A stretch of 35,241 bases of DNA from a virus. How positions within the stretch are numbered: position 1 is the stretch's first letter; every line of letters starts with the position of its first letter. Shown here piece by piece: positions 23,765-32,326 of the stretch. A program made the position numbers and the translations under genes. Location: positions 1 to 35,241 of the IMG/VR virus record IMGVR_UViG_3300049830_000114; one strand, given 5' to 3'. Below the pieces are notes generated by a model. It did no database searches and had not been told where the DNA came from. It was given only the letters and a program-made list of their open reading frames with translations.

Positions 23765-24423
23765 TGAAAGTTAGGTTAATATCAATGACAAAACCAGTTG
23801 AAGATAGTATTAAAGACTTCTCGTCAGAGGAGCTTATGGCTTATGTAGCTAGGGTTAGTAATCCTTCTAATCAGATGAATAATGAGACTTCTTCTAAATT
23901 ATTGGGGTATTGCGCCAAGAACCAGCATTGGAGCGTATTCGAACATGTAATGTTTACCGTAGAAATTAAGACATCTAGGGCTATCGCAGCTCAAATACTT
24001 CGTCATAGAAGTGCTGTATTTCAGGAGTTTAGTCAGCGTTATGCTGAGGCTATGGATAATGAGTTTTATCCAGCTAGGCGTCAGGATTTGAAAAATAGGC
24101 AGAACTCTATTGATGATATGGTCGATGAAGATAAGGTTTGGTTTGAAGAGGCCCAGAGATCTAATTGGGAGAATTCTATTGGTTTATATAAAGAAGCTTT
24201 AAAAAAAGGCATCGCTAAGGAGCAAGCTAGGTTTCTATTACCCTTATCTACACAAACAACTATTTATATGACTAATAATGTAAGGAATTGGATTCACTAC
24301 ATTGATTTAAGGACTAAGAATGGAACCCAATTAGAGCATAAAGAAATAGCTGAAGAGATTAAGAATATCTTTAAAAAGGAATTCCCTGCTATATCTGAAG
24401 CTAAAGGTTGGCTCAATGAATAA
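23764..24423 (+). CDS. thyX: Flavin-dependent thymidylate synthase
   Basis: 219 residues from ATG 23764, 5 nt after GGGAGGG. ThyX makes dTMP from dUMP using methylene-tetrahydrofolate and FAD/NADPH, supplying thymidine for phage DNA. The signature RHR-x7-S is present (RHRSAVFQEFS, residues 80-90), followed by QRY; upstream HWSVFEHVMFTVEI and downstream ARFLLPLSTQTTIYMTNNVRNW match the FAD/dUMP-binding regions. The length is within the usual 210-260 range. It starts in a TAATG overlap and its end overlaps the next gene by 8 bp. Confidence 0.95.
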   Translation: MKVRLISMTKPVEDSIKDFSSEELMAYVARVSNPSNQMNNETSSKLLGYCAKNQHWSVFEHVMFTVEIKTSRAIAAQILRHRSAVFQEFSQRYAEAMDNEFYPARRQDLKNRQNSIDDMVDEDKVWFEEAQRSNWENSIGLYKEALKKGIAKEQARFLLPLSTQTTIYMTNNVRNWIHYIDLRTKNGTQLEHKEIAEEIKNIFKKEFPAISEAKGWLNE

Positions 24424-24643
24424 ATACAAATTAGTCGTTTATGAAGATAACGGCGGAGTTACTAGACTTATGATGTTTAAGAATAGCTTTGCTTATTGGT
24501 GTTCTGACAAAAGTGGAGTTTCAGGCTTCTTCTTGGATTATGATGGTAAGTTGTGGATGACGGAGCCATTCCTTAAATCTAGTCTAGGACATGAATGTCC
24601 GGATAATTACCAAGTTCTAGACGAATGGCAGCAGCTTGACTAA
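24416..24643 (+). CDS. Small hypothetical protein
   Basis: 75 residues, ATG inside the end of thyX. An aromatic-rich sequence with paired strands (YKLVVYEDNGGVTRLMMF; GFFLDYDGKLWMTEP) suggests a small beta-rich domain. No family was recognised. The TTGACT of the groEL promoter overlaps its last codons and stop. Confidence 0.5.
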   Translation: MNKYKLVVYEDNGGVTRLMMFKNSFAYWCSDKSGVSGFFLDYDGKLWMTEPFLKSSLGHECPDNYQVLDEWQQLD

Positions 24644-24665
24644 GTGTATGTTTTTGATATAGAAT
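24636..24665 (+). promoter_or_regulatory. Promoter of the groEL-like gene
   Basis: TTGACT (24636-24641), 18-bp spacer, TAGAAT (24660-24665); a TATAGA hexamer two bases earlier gives a 16-bp option. The start point would be about 24672, leaving the ribosome binding site AAAGGGAG (24681-24688) within a leader of about 20 nt. This resembles the other sigma70-like promoters in the window, with TTGAC and 18-bp spacing. Confidence 0.65.
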
Positions 24666-24692
24666 AATATTGACGTAATTAAAGGGAGATTT

Positions 24693-27479
24693 ATGTATCA
24701 AACCGTTAAGGCTAAGACCGCAGCTAAAAAAATGACATCTAATCAGACTTCGCTAAAAAAAGCCATCTTAGATACCGTAGGAGAGGCTTCTGCTGTTGTT
24801 GGGGCTACAATGGGTCCCAATGGTAAGGTGTCCTTAATTGAACGTCAGGAGAACCTGCCTCCGTTCGTTACAAAGGATGGTATCACTGTATTTAACTCAA
24901 TGGCATTTGCTGACCCTACTAAGCAGGCTATCCTTGAGGCTGCTCGTGATGCATCAGCCAAAACCAATACCGAAGCAGGGGACGGACCTCAACCGCTATG
25001 GAGTAAGATATTAACTCCCGATGGATTTATCCAGATGAGTGAAGTTGAAGTAGGTATGGATATTTGTGGAACTAACGAAACCATACAGAAGGTCTTGGGG
25101 GTCTATCCAAAAGGGCAGAAAGAAATTATTGAAGTTGAATTTTTTGACGGTCGAGTTGTAGAATGCTGTGAAGACCATTTATGGACCGTTACTACTAATT
25201 ATGGAAGTAATAAAGCCTTAACTACAAAAGAGATGATGAATGACTTCTTGTCCACTTCTTCGGAAGGACAGAATAGATATAAATATTACACCCCAAGAAC
25301 TAAGATTGAGTACAAGGCTAAATTAAGACAGTTTCCATTAGATCCTTATTTAGTTGGGTTACTAATTGGAGATGGTTCTTTAACAGGAACAGGTTCTGTA
25401 GAATTATCTTTGGGTAAGAATAAAGAACATATTCTAGATAAAATTAAATTACCAGATGGATTGTTTTTAAAAACGTATTGGGTTGAAAAGAAAAATTATT
25501 ACAGAGTTAAAATACAGGGAAAGACTTTAGATAATAAGACTATTCGAGATTTTGTTAAAGAAATAGGATTAGATGGGTCATATAGCGAAACAAAGCACAT
25601 TCCTTCTATGTATTTATTGGCTTCTAAAGACGATAGAGTGAGTCTTTTAAGGGGGTTGCTTGACACTGACGGGTATATAAATGATAGAGAAAGATTTGAA
25701 TTCAGTACAGTGAGCGATGAATTGGCAAAAGATTTCATTTTTTTAACTAGGAGTCTAGGCGTTAGTTTGTACTGTAGAGTTCATCATAGAAAAGAGGGAG
25801 AAGGGTCGTATTCTCAAAAAAGCATACACAAAATTACGGAACTTAAGGGCGACAAGTATGGGGATAAAATAATTCATATACGAGCTACTGGGAAGTTCAC
25901 CGACATGCAATGCATCAAAGTAAGTAATCCTGATAATTTATATATAACAGATAATTTTATTGTTACACACAATACTACAACCGCTACAGTTTTAGCTGAG
26001 TCTCTTATTAGGTTAGGCTTTAATTATCTCGAAGCTAATCCTAAGTTATCTACCCAAAAGGTTATGCGTGAGCTTGAAGTAGTTCATAGAGACGTAATCT
26101 CTCCATTCATTAAAGAAAACTCATTAAAGATTAAATCAGATGATGGTCAAGATCTTTTACGCAAGGTATCGATGATTGCTACTAATAGCGATACGGAAAT
26201 GACTAATGCGGTTGTAGAAGCTTTTGATTTAGTCGGTCATAATGGTAACGTCACTATTTCCGAAGACTCTGGTCCGTCAGGATATTACGTAGATAAACTT
26301 AACGGCTTCCCTATTCCAAGAGGGTTTGAGGATAGCTGTGGGCGCTTCTTAGAAGAGTTCATCAACGATAAGGCTAATTACAGAACCGTATTAGATAAGC
26401 CTCGATTCATCTTATACAATGGTCAAATCAAAGACGTTGGTGTAATGATGAATGTCTTAAATAAGATTATTGGAGATTCAATCCCTGAAGATGAATCTCA
26501 GCCATCTACGGCATCTCCTAATGTTGTCATTATGGCCCATGGATTTTCAGATACGATGTTAGCCTTCTTTGCTCGTAACTTTAAACAAGAAGGTACTCTA
26601 AACCTGTTACCTTTAAAAACTCCACTCTCTCCTCAAGCCAACGGGCAATATCATTTCTTGTTAGATGTATCGGCATTTACTGGAGCTAAGGTTTTTGACC
26701 CATTAACTACGCCATTACAAGAGGCTGAATTAGATGAATTGGGCAATAAAAATATGCACTACTTTGAATTCTATCGTTATAAGGCTTTAATCGTAGGTGA
26801 TCCTGACGAAAGTACTTTATTCCCACGAATCGAAGAACTTGAGCAGCAGGTTAAAAATCACGAGAGTATTATTGATAAAGAAATGATCAATGAGCGCATG
26901 GCTATCCTTTCAGGAGGCATTGCTAAGATTAAGGTTATTGGATCTTCAGAATCCGAGATTAAGGAAAAGAAGGCTCGTGTAGAAGATGCCGTCTGTGCTG
27001 TTAAGGGTGCTTTACGGTCTGGCGTATTGCCTGGTGGGGCTCGAACCCTGCTAGTCTTAGCTAAGATGATCTTAACTGGCAATTACTCAAAAGCCGTTAA
27101 AAGAATCTTAGGCGAGGCTTATCAAGTCCCTGCCAAGCGCATCTTGAGCAATGGTGGCTATAATGAAGATGAAATTAAAGAAGTTTTACGACAACACGAT
27201 AATAATAATGACTTTTTCTTTACCTATGATAGTCTGAATGAGAAGTATGGTGATGCGGTAGAGTTGGGCTTAATCGATTCAGCAGAGGCAGTGGCTATGG
27301 CGATTAAAAATAGTTTATCAGTAGCAAAGATGCTTATGGGCTTATCTTCTGTTATCGTATTCCAGCGTGATTTTGAAGATGAAATTGACCGAGCTAAAAA
27401 ATATGATTATCAGCAGGAGACTATTTCAGCTGCACAAGAACGAGAAGTGCAGGAGAGATACAATGATGACCGTCAATAA
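24693..27479 (+). CDS. groEL: GroEL-type chaperonin interrupted by an intein
   Basis: 928-residue precursor; without the intein (99-427) it is 599 residues, somewhat longer than bacterial GroEL (548). GroEL is the double-ring ATP-driven folding machine. Conserved elements: VVGATMGPNGKVSL and FVTKDGITV (ATP pocket), then AGDG|TTTATVLAESL, the nucleotide-binding loop split by the intein. After the intein come intermediate and apical regions (GYYVDKLNGFPI), KEKKARVEDAVCAVKGALRSGVLPGGA with the Asp equivalent to GroEL D398, and the equatorial end with DSAEAVAMAIKNSLSVAKMLM. The C-terminal tail is charged, not the Gly-Met repeats of bacteria. A phage chaperonin would fold capsid or other virion proteins. 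Confidence 0.93.
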   Translation: MYQTVKAKTAAKKMTSNQTSLKKAILDTVGEASAVVGATMGPNGKVSLIERQENLPPFVTKDGITVFNSMAFADPTKQAILEAARDASAKTNTEAGDGPQPLWSKILTPDGFIQMSEVEVGMDICGTNETIQKVLGVYPKGQKEIIEVEFFDGRVVECCEDHLWTVTTNYGSNKALTTKEMMNDFLSTSSEGQNRYKYYTPRTKIEYKAKLRQFPLDPYLVGLLIGDGSLTGTGSVELSLGKNKEHILDKIKLPDGLFLKTYWVEKKNYYRVKIQGKTLDNKTIRDFVKEIGLDGSYSETKHIPSMYLLASKDDRVSLLRGLLDTDGYINDRERFEFSTVSDELAKDFIFLTRSLGVSLYCRVHHRKEGEGSYSQKSIHKITELKGDKYGDKIIHIRATGKFTDMQCIKVSNPDNLYITDNFIVTHNTTTATVLAESLIRLGFNYLEANPKLSTQKVMRELEVVHRDVISPFIKENSLKIKSDDGQDLLRKVSMIATNSDTEMTNAVVEAFDLVGHNGNVTISEDSGPSGYYVDKLNGFPIPRGFEDSCGRFLEEFINDKANYRTVLDKPRFILYNGQIKDVGVMMNVLNKIIGDSIPEDESQPSTASPNVVIMAHGFSDTMLAFFARNFKQEGTLNLLPLKTPLSPQANGQYHFLLDVSAFTGAKVFDPLTTPLQEAELDELGNKNMHYFEFYRYKALIVGDPDESTLFPRIEELEQQVKNHESIIDKEMINERMAILSGGIAKIKVIGSSESEIKEKKARVEDAVCAVKGALRSGVLPGGARTLLVLAKMILTGNYSKAVKRILGEAYQVPAKRILSNGGYNEDEIKEVLRQHDNNNDFFFTYDSLNEKYGDAVELGLIDSAEAVAMAIKNSLSVAKMLMGLSSVIVFQRDFEDEIDRAKKYDYQQETISAAQEREVQERYNDDRQ
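24987..25973 (+). mobile_element. Class 3-type intein with LAGLIDADG endonuclease in GroEL
   Basis: 329 residues, Pro1 to Asn329, inserted between GDG and TTT of the ATP-binding motif. It has no Cys/Ser at position 1 but carries the class 3 triplet: Trp in block B (EDHLW, Trp66), Cys in block F (DMQCIKVS, Cys309), and Thr in block G (IVTHN, Thr327) with Thr+1. In this class the block F Cys makes the first attack. A LAGLIDADG endonuclease lies in the centre (GLLIGDGSL about 124-132; LRGLLDTDGYI about 221-231), with both acidic residues present. Class assignment is by motif and should be tested. Confidence 0.9.
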
Positions 27480-27699
27480 TAATGCAAAATTTATGATTGC
27501 TATCGTAGTTTCAGCTATTGTAGGCAGATTTATTGAGTATGTTGATTTTAATCTAAGCAAAGATTACTATACTCTAAAAATAGCTGAGAATAGTTATTTT
27601 ATGGGCTGTGCTTCACAATCAAAAGATTTATCTAATTGTAAAGACTTAGCAGATCAATGGCGGATAAGAATTAAAAACGCGGTTTGGGCTACGCCATGA
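27463..27699 (+). CDS. Small membrane-anchored protein
   Basis: 78 residues from ATG 27463, 7 nt after AGGAG, overlapping the end of groEL by 17 bp in another frame. One span (about residues 8-27, KFMIAIVVSAIVGRFIEYV) is followed by a soluble part with two Cys (MGCASQS and SNCKDL) that might pair in the periplasm. Unknown function. Its stop overlaps the next start as ATGA. Confidence 0.55.
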   Translation: MMTVNNNAKFMIAIVVSAIVGRFIEYVDFNLSKDYYTLKIAENSYFMGCASQSKDLSNCKDLADQWRIRIKNAVWATP

Positions 27700-27980
27700 A
27701 AATATTAAATTTTAGATGCAATCTATGTAAGAATGAGATTAAAAAACTTTTCAAGACTGGCGACACTATTCCTCATTACTTAACCTGTGAGTGTTCTGGG
27801 GTGTTAGAGAAACAGTTACCAGACTTTAGTACTACAACCGTTGAAGTCGTAGATAACGGCATCCAAGCTAAAAGATTAGAAATTAGAAAAGACGCTCAGC
27901 AAAAGTTTAAAGAGCGCGGTGAAAATTATATCAAGACGATGAACGATAGAGATAAGCAAATTAAAAAGGGCAATGAATAA
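27696..27980 (+). CDS. Small zinc-ribbon protein (FmdB-like)
   Basis: 94 residues, ATG in ATGA overlap with the preceding gene; a longer TTG-initiated frame is less likely. The N-terminus carries two metal-ligand pairs, CNLCKN (residues about 8-11) and CEC about 25 residues later, then SGVLEKQLPDFSTT, the layout of short zinc ribbons similar to FmdB family proteins found in many phages. The C-terminal half is a charged helix. It precedes the SbcC-like gene (TAATG overlap), so a nucleic-acid or recombination accessory role is possible. Confidence 0.6.
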   Translation: MKILNFRCNLCKNEIKKLFKTGDTIPHYLTCECSGVLEKQLPDFSTTTVEVVDNGIQAKRLEIRKDAQQKFKERGENYIKTMNDRDKQIKKGNE

Positions 27981-30220
27981 TGTTAATTACACTAGATCAT
28001 GTGCATATTCATTTAGTTGGAGCTATTGGTGAAAATCAGCACATAGATATGCCGCAGAATCAAATCGTGGCTATTATTGGCGAAAATAAAGATGATGGTG
28101 GATCTAATGGCTCATCTAAGTCTACGTTTACATATGCATCTCCGCTAAGCCTATTTGGATCTAAAGCCGTTGGTAAGACTAATAAAGAATTAAAAAATGA
28201 CAAGATTAAAGGGACTCCACGAGTTATTTGTAAGTATACCGTAGACGGTAAGGGCTTAATCGTAGACAGAACTATTGGTGGTGAACTTAAGGTAACATAT
28301 GATGGTAACGGGATAAAGGGCTCCACGGATGAAGTCCAGTCAAGGCTAGAGAAAATTATTGGCATGACTATGGAGCAATTCCTTCAATTTTCTTATAAGG
28401 GTCAGAAAACTACTGAACATTTCCTTAAAATGAAGGATTCTGAAAAAAAAGAATTCCTTAGCTCGTTCTTTGATACGTCTAAACTAGATAAAATGAAAGA
28501 ATTATCAGATATTAGGTTATCTGTGCTTAAAAAAGATAAAGAAAAGAATGACGGAGCAGCAGAGCAGCTGCTTACGTTCTGGAAAACCTCTGAAGAGAGA
28601 TATAATGCTTTAAAACTTAATCATGACGAATTTATTAAGCAAAAAACAACGGATTTAGATACTAATACTCTATTATTGGAGTCCTCGAAGAAACAATTGC
28701 AGGGGCTGAATAGTATCCCTGAAAGCTTTATCTTGTCTGCAGATGAAGAATACGATAAAAAGAGTAATGAATATATAGAATTAGAGAAATCTACGGAAAT
28801 TCAGAAATCAGCATACGCTCAATCTTACATGGATATAATGGGGCTTATAGGTATTAAAAAAATACCACGTAAGAATGAACAGGCTGAGTCCATTAAAGAA
28901 GAGATAAATTCTTTAATCGTTAAAAAGACAAATGTTGCAGTTCCACAGGATTTAATGAATGACTTAACTCAATGTGTAGGCTTTGTTAAGGACCAAAGAG
29001 ATGGGCTTAAGCTTATAAATCTTAAGCAATTAGAGCTTTCTAATGTCATTCAGAAAATCGCAATGAATGAAGGAATTATCAAGGATATTGATGCAAAGCC
29101 TTGCCCTACTTGTAATAGAGCTTTTGATGATTCTCATAAAGAACAGCAGAAGTCTGGATTTATTGCTAATGGCAAAGAATTCCAAGCTATTTCTGATTCT
29201 AAACGAAATGAGTTAAACCTACTCCAAGAACAATTCTCAGAAGAAACCGTAAATCTACTATTAGAACGACAAGCTGAGCTGAACAGTGAAATAAAGGGGT
29301 ATAAAGATAAGCATATAGGAGAAATCGAATCTAAGATGGCTTTACTAAAAGTAGAAATGGATTCAATCCTCTTAAAAGATAAGATGGAGAAAGACGCCGA
29401 AATTAGTAAGCTTGAGGCTGAGTTGCAATCTATATCTGCAGCTAAGGCTTCAATAGAGTCTACGCTATCTATGGCTAAATCTCAGTTTACCATTATTAAG
29501 AATAAAGTCCTTTCCGCACATAAAGAGGCCTTGGCTAAGTGTAATACTACGGTTAATTCTTTAAGCGATAAAGTTAATTCATTAGAGCAAGAAATTAAGA
29601 GCGCGACTTTATACCTTGAAAGAGAGGAAAAAGCTCTTAATGAAAACTTAAGTAAATATGAACAAGCTAAAGCTTTGAAAGCTAAATTAACAGAAGAAGT
29701 GACGGTTCAGGAGCACGTAAGCTTCATTTTATCTAAAAATGGCTTCACTGGATATCTATTTGATACTATATTAGACGATTTGAATTCTGAGATTAACACC
29801 AATCTTAAATTAGTCCCAGTTACTAGTAAATTCGTCTTAAATTTTACTCCTGACAAAACTGCGAAAACAAGCGGTGAAGTTAGTAAAGCTATTACTTACG
29901 AATTGACTAAGGGCGGGGTAGAGAGTAGCTTAGGCAAAACATCTGGAGCCGAAGAGCTTGTCATCTTACTTTCCGTAGATGAAGCCGTTGAAACTGTTTT
30001 ATCTAAGAGACTCGGTATAAATATTGGCTGGAAAATCTTAGATGAGCAATTATTTTGGGTTGATGGCAATAGTAAAGAATATGTTTTCGAATTTTATAGA
30101 CAGAAGTCTAAAGATAAGACATACTACATAATAGATCATGCTTCTGAATTTAATGCGGCAATCGATTGCGTAATAAAGGTAATTAAGGAAAACGACATAT
30201 CGAGAATTGTACATGACTAA
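27980..30220 (+). CDS. SbcC/Rad50/gp46-like recombination ATPase
   Basis: 746 residues, an SMC-like ABC ATPase that partners the SbcD-like nuclease in DNA-end processing. N-terminal P-loop: an extended GENKDDGGSNGSSKST (about 34-49) in which Ser replaces the Gly before Lys. Long coiled coils (about 165-370 and 395-600) flank a zinc hook CPTC (Cys375, Cys378). The C-terminal lobe has a signature-like TSGAEELVILLS and Walker B WKILDEQ (Asp688, Glu689). The shortened coils are usual for phage gp46-type proteins. The gene starts in a TAATG overlap. Confidence 0.88.
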   Translation: MLITLDHVHIHLVGAIGENQHIDMPQNQIVAIIGENKDDGGSNGSSKSTFTYASPLSLFGSKAVGKTNKELKNDKIKGTPRVICKYTVDGKGLIVDRTIGGELKVTYDGNGIKGSTDEVQSRLEKIIGMTMEQFLQFSYKGQKTTEHFLKMKDSEKKEFLSSFFDTSKLDKMKELSDIRLSVLKKDKEKNDGAAEQLLTFWKTSEERYNALKLNHDEFIKQKTTDLDTNTLLLESSKKQLQGLNSIPESFILSADEEYDKKSNEYIELEKSTEIQKSAYAQSYMDIMGLIGIKKIPRKNEQAESIKEEINSLIVKKTNVAVPQDLMNDLTQCVGFVKDQRDGLKLINLKQLELSNVIQKIAMNEGIIKDIDAKPCPTCNRAFDDSHKEQQKSGFIANGKEFQAISDSKRNELNLLQEQFSEETVNLLLERQAELNSEIKGYKDKHIGEIESKMALLKVEMDSILLKDKMEKDAEISKLEAELQSISAAKASIESTLSMAKSQFTIIKNKVLSAHKEALAKCNTTVNSLSDKVNSLEQEIKSATLYLEREEKALNENLSKYEQAKALKAKLTEEVTVQEHVSFILSKNGFTGYLFDTILDDLNSEINTNLKLVPVTSKFVLNFTPDKTAKTSGEVSKAITYELTKGGVESSLGKTSGAEELVILLSVDEAVETVLSKRLGINIGWKILDEQLFWVDGNSKEYVFEFYRQKSKDKTYYIIDHASEFNAAIDCVIKVIKENDISRIVHD

Positions 30221-30584
30221 AATGCAGGAGTATATCTCAGGAATCCATGATAAAGCCATGGAATCTTGGATGTTAGGTGATGATGAAAACGAGATATATG
30301 TTCCAGTTATTCATAGAGAAACTGGGCATGCTGTTTTTATAGAAGTCGAGCAGCAGAGTAAGAAAATTAAGGTCTTTATCAAGGAAGAAGATGCTTCTAA
30401 GTATAAAGCCACGAAAGAAAAGCATAAGGTTTTACTGGTAAGAACGAAAGTTAAGACCTTGATGCAGCAAATGGCGAAGTACATATCTCCAAATGCACTT
30501 AAACTAGATTGCGTTATATGTACTTACGATGTAGAAGATCAATTATATGAATTATATGTATTGTGGACGAATTTTAACAATTAA
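30213..30584 (+). CDS. Hypothetical protein
   Basis: 123 residues from ATG 30213, overlapping the SbcC-like stop by 8 bp (ATGACTAA); no strong ribosome binding site, so coupling is likely. A central strand-rich part (FIEVEQQSKKIKVFIKEED) is followed by a basic helix and a C-terminal region with two Cys (DCVICTYDVED). No family was recognised. It may assist the SbcCD complex, only by position. Confidence 0.45.
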   Translation: MTKMQEYISGIHDKAMESWMLGDDENEIYVPVIHRETGHAVFIEVEQQSKKIKVFIKEEDASKYKATKEKHKVLLVRTKVKTLMQQMAKYISPNALKLDCVICTYDVEDQLYELYVLWTNFNN

Positions 30585-30595
30585 AAGGAGATAGA

Positions 30596-30895
30596 ATGAG
30601 TAAGGCAGATGTTATTGAGAAGCGTTTAGAGAAGCTTGAGAAGAAGATGTCAGATACTGAGGTTTCTGAAATTAAAGTAATGGATTCAAAAAAACTAAAA
30701 GACGTAGCTTTTGAATTAAGTAAAAAGCTTGAGGAAATCGAGAGCACTAAGCAGGCTGATGAGAAATATCAAGCCGCTAAACAAGCTAAAGCTGATTTTG
30801 ATTCGGCATATCGTGATCTTTTGAGCCCTATTAAGACTCAATTATCATATATCCACTTAGTTATTCAGAATAAAGAACTGGCTCGTGAAGAGTAA
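30596..30895 (+). CDS. Small coiled-coil protein
   Basis: 99 residues, ATG after AAAGGAG. Heptad-like Leu/Lys/Glu patterns over residues about 5-18 and 36-75 indicate an extended coiled coil; the C-terminus is a further helix (LSPIKTQLSYIHLVIQ). It is probably a dimeric or oligomeric accessory protein. Function not recognised. It overlaps the HNH gene by 11 bp. Confidence 0.55.
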   Translation: MSKADVIEKRLEKLEKKMSDTEVSEIKVMDSKKLKDVAFELSKKLEEIESTKQADEKYQAAKQAKADFDSAYRDLLSPIKTQLSYIHLVIQNKELAREE

Positions 30896-31496
30896 AAAGG
30901 CTAAAAAGCCAGTCGCCCTATACGATGAAAATGGGGACTGGCTACTTCAAAAATCTATGATAAAAGGGGCTATGCGTCGGACATTCCGACTTAGTCCTCA
31001 AATGCGTGAAGTAATGAATGAGGCAAGGGTCGAGTTACCCCCAAAGACTCTTAAAGATGGTAGCGTAGGCAAGAAGAATCAAATACGTTATCGATGTGCT
31101 TGCTGTGGCGAGCTATTCCCTCAGAGATGGGTCCAGGTAGATCATAAAAATCCCGTTGTACCATTACATTGCACTGAAAAATCAATGACCTATGACGAGC
31201 TAGCCTCTAATGTATTTTGTAAAAAATCAAATCTACAAGTGATGTGTAGTACTCCATTAAAATTCTTACCTAAAGGGCAGAGAAGCTGCCATGGACGTAA
31301 ATCAGCTGAGGAAAACTTCATAAGAGATCAATATAATTCTTACGAATATTCCGTTGGTGAAGGAATGCTTGAATCTTTTAAGAAGAAATATCAAGATTAT
31401 CTATCCGAAAAGAAAAAGATTGAACAAGAAAAAGAAGCTAAAAGACAAACTAAGTTACTTAAAAAGACCAAGACCTTGCCTACTGGCTCAAAATGA
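30885..31496 (+). CDS. HNH nuclease-like protein
   Basis: 203 residues, GTG start inside the end of the previous gene. The core has a treble-clef/HNH pattern: YRCACCGELF (Cys71, Cys74), VQVDHKNPVVP (Asp86-His87), then SNLQVMC (Asn116, Cys121) and SCHGRKSAEEN (Cys135-His136). These supply the zinc ligands and the catalytic His/Asn of HNH enzymes. An N-terminal basic helix region and a long charged C-terminal helix flank it. It lies among replication and recombination genes in phase with them, so it may be a housekeeping phage nuclease rather than a mobile one. Target unknown. Confidence 0.7.
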   Translation: MKSKKAKKPVALYDENGDWLLQKSMIKGAMRRTFRLSPQMREVMNEARVELPPKTLKDGSVGKKNQIRYRCACCGELFPQRWVQVDHKNPVVPLHCTEKSMTYDELASNVFCKKSNLQVMCSTPLKFLPKGQRSCHGRKSAEENFIRDQYNSYEYSVGEGMLESFKKKYQDYLSEKKKIEQEKEAKRQTKLLKKTKTLPTGSK

Positions 31497-31504
31497 TATA
31501 TTAT
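31476..31504 (+). promoter_or_regulatory. Possible internal rightward promoter
   Basis: TTGCCT (31476-31481), 17-bp spacer, TATTAT (31499-31504), overlapping the end of the HNH gene. The start point would be about 31511, just ahead of AAGGAG (31513-31518) and the ATG at 31524. It is moderately close to consensus and lies in the only gap in this stretch of the operon. Confidence 0.45.
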
Positions 31505-31523
31505 ATAAGTGTAAGGAGATTTT

Positions 31524-32318
31524 ATGTATAATGAAGAAGATGAAAATTATTCAGCAGCTGATGAGATTTTAAATCAGCTAGAGGACCAAGAAGAGATGGA
31601 AATGCCAGACGGAGAAACCCTTAATTGGGCCGTACAACGCATTGAAGAGGCTAATTTATTCAAATACCTCCTTGTAACTCCTATTTTTACTGAAAAATCC
31701 GCAGATCCGTCTATTGTTGCTTCTGTTAACTCAAAGATTGCTAGATTTGCCATGGAAGAGTTAAAAGAGCTTCTTGGTGGTAAAAGAGAAGAATCCGTAG
31801 TAAGAGTAGCTGAAAGTCAGTTTAATGATAATGAGGTATTTGCCTTAAAGACTATTGCAGCTAAGGTTATCGAGAAAACTAGCGGGACTTCGGTAGCTCC
31901 AGAAGAAAGAACTCCTACAATCAATCCTATTGATGTCGGAAGTAAGCAAATAAGCACGAATAAAGTTATGCCAAGTCCTCAACCAAAAGCTAGCAGTCCT
32001 GCACCAGCGAAGCAAGCCGCTAAAGCTCCGACTAAGCAAGTTGTTAAGAAATCAACAAAGGGCATGACTGAGGCTGAAGTAAAAAAACAAAGAATTCTTG
32101 AAAAAAATGCGGCCAGAGTAGCTCCTACCCCTCCGATCCAGCCCATTGCTCAACCAGTAAATGGCACTTGGGCACAAGGTCAGGCTTTTGCTAATCAAGG
32201 TAGAGGTCAAAGCGTATTATCGTCTATCGTAGGTTTAGAACTAGCTACGCCAATGACTCCAGTCAGTAGCGGTCAGGGTTCAGACTCGGCAATAGAATTT
32301 GATCCAGATCAACAATAG
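31524..32318 (+). CDS. Hypothetical protein with disordered C-terminal half
   Basis: 264 residues, ATG after AAGGAG. The N-terminal about 110 residues are acidic and helical (LNWAVQRIEEANLFKYLL, IARFAMEELKELLGG). From about 125 it becomes Pro/Ala/Lys/Ser/Gln-rich (SPQPKASSPAPAKQAAKAPT) and looks disordered, ending in an acidic short tail (SAIEFDPDQQ), a pattern seen in some single-strand-DNA-associated proteins, though no OB fold is evident. No function is assigned. Confidence 0.5.
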   Translation: MYNEEDENYSAADEILNQLEDQEEMEMPDGETLNWAVQRIEEANLFKYLLVTPIFTEKSADPSIVASVNSKIARFAMEELKELLGGKREESVVRVAESQFNDNEVFALKTIAAKVIEKTSGTSVAPEERTPTINPIDVGSKQISTNKVMPSPQPKASSPAPAKQAAKAPTKQVVKKSTKGMTEAEVKKQRILEKNAARVAPTPPIQPIAQPVNGTWAQGQAFANQGRGQSVLSSIVGLELATPMTPVSSGQGSDSAIEFDPDQQ

Positions 32319-32326
32319 GAGATTAT

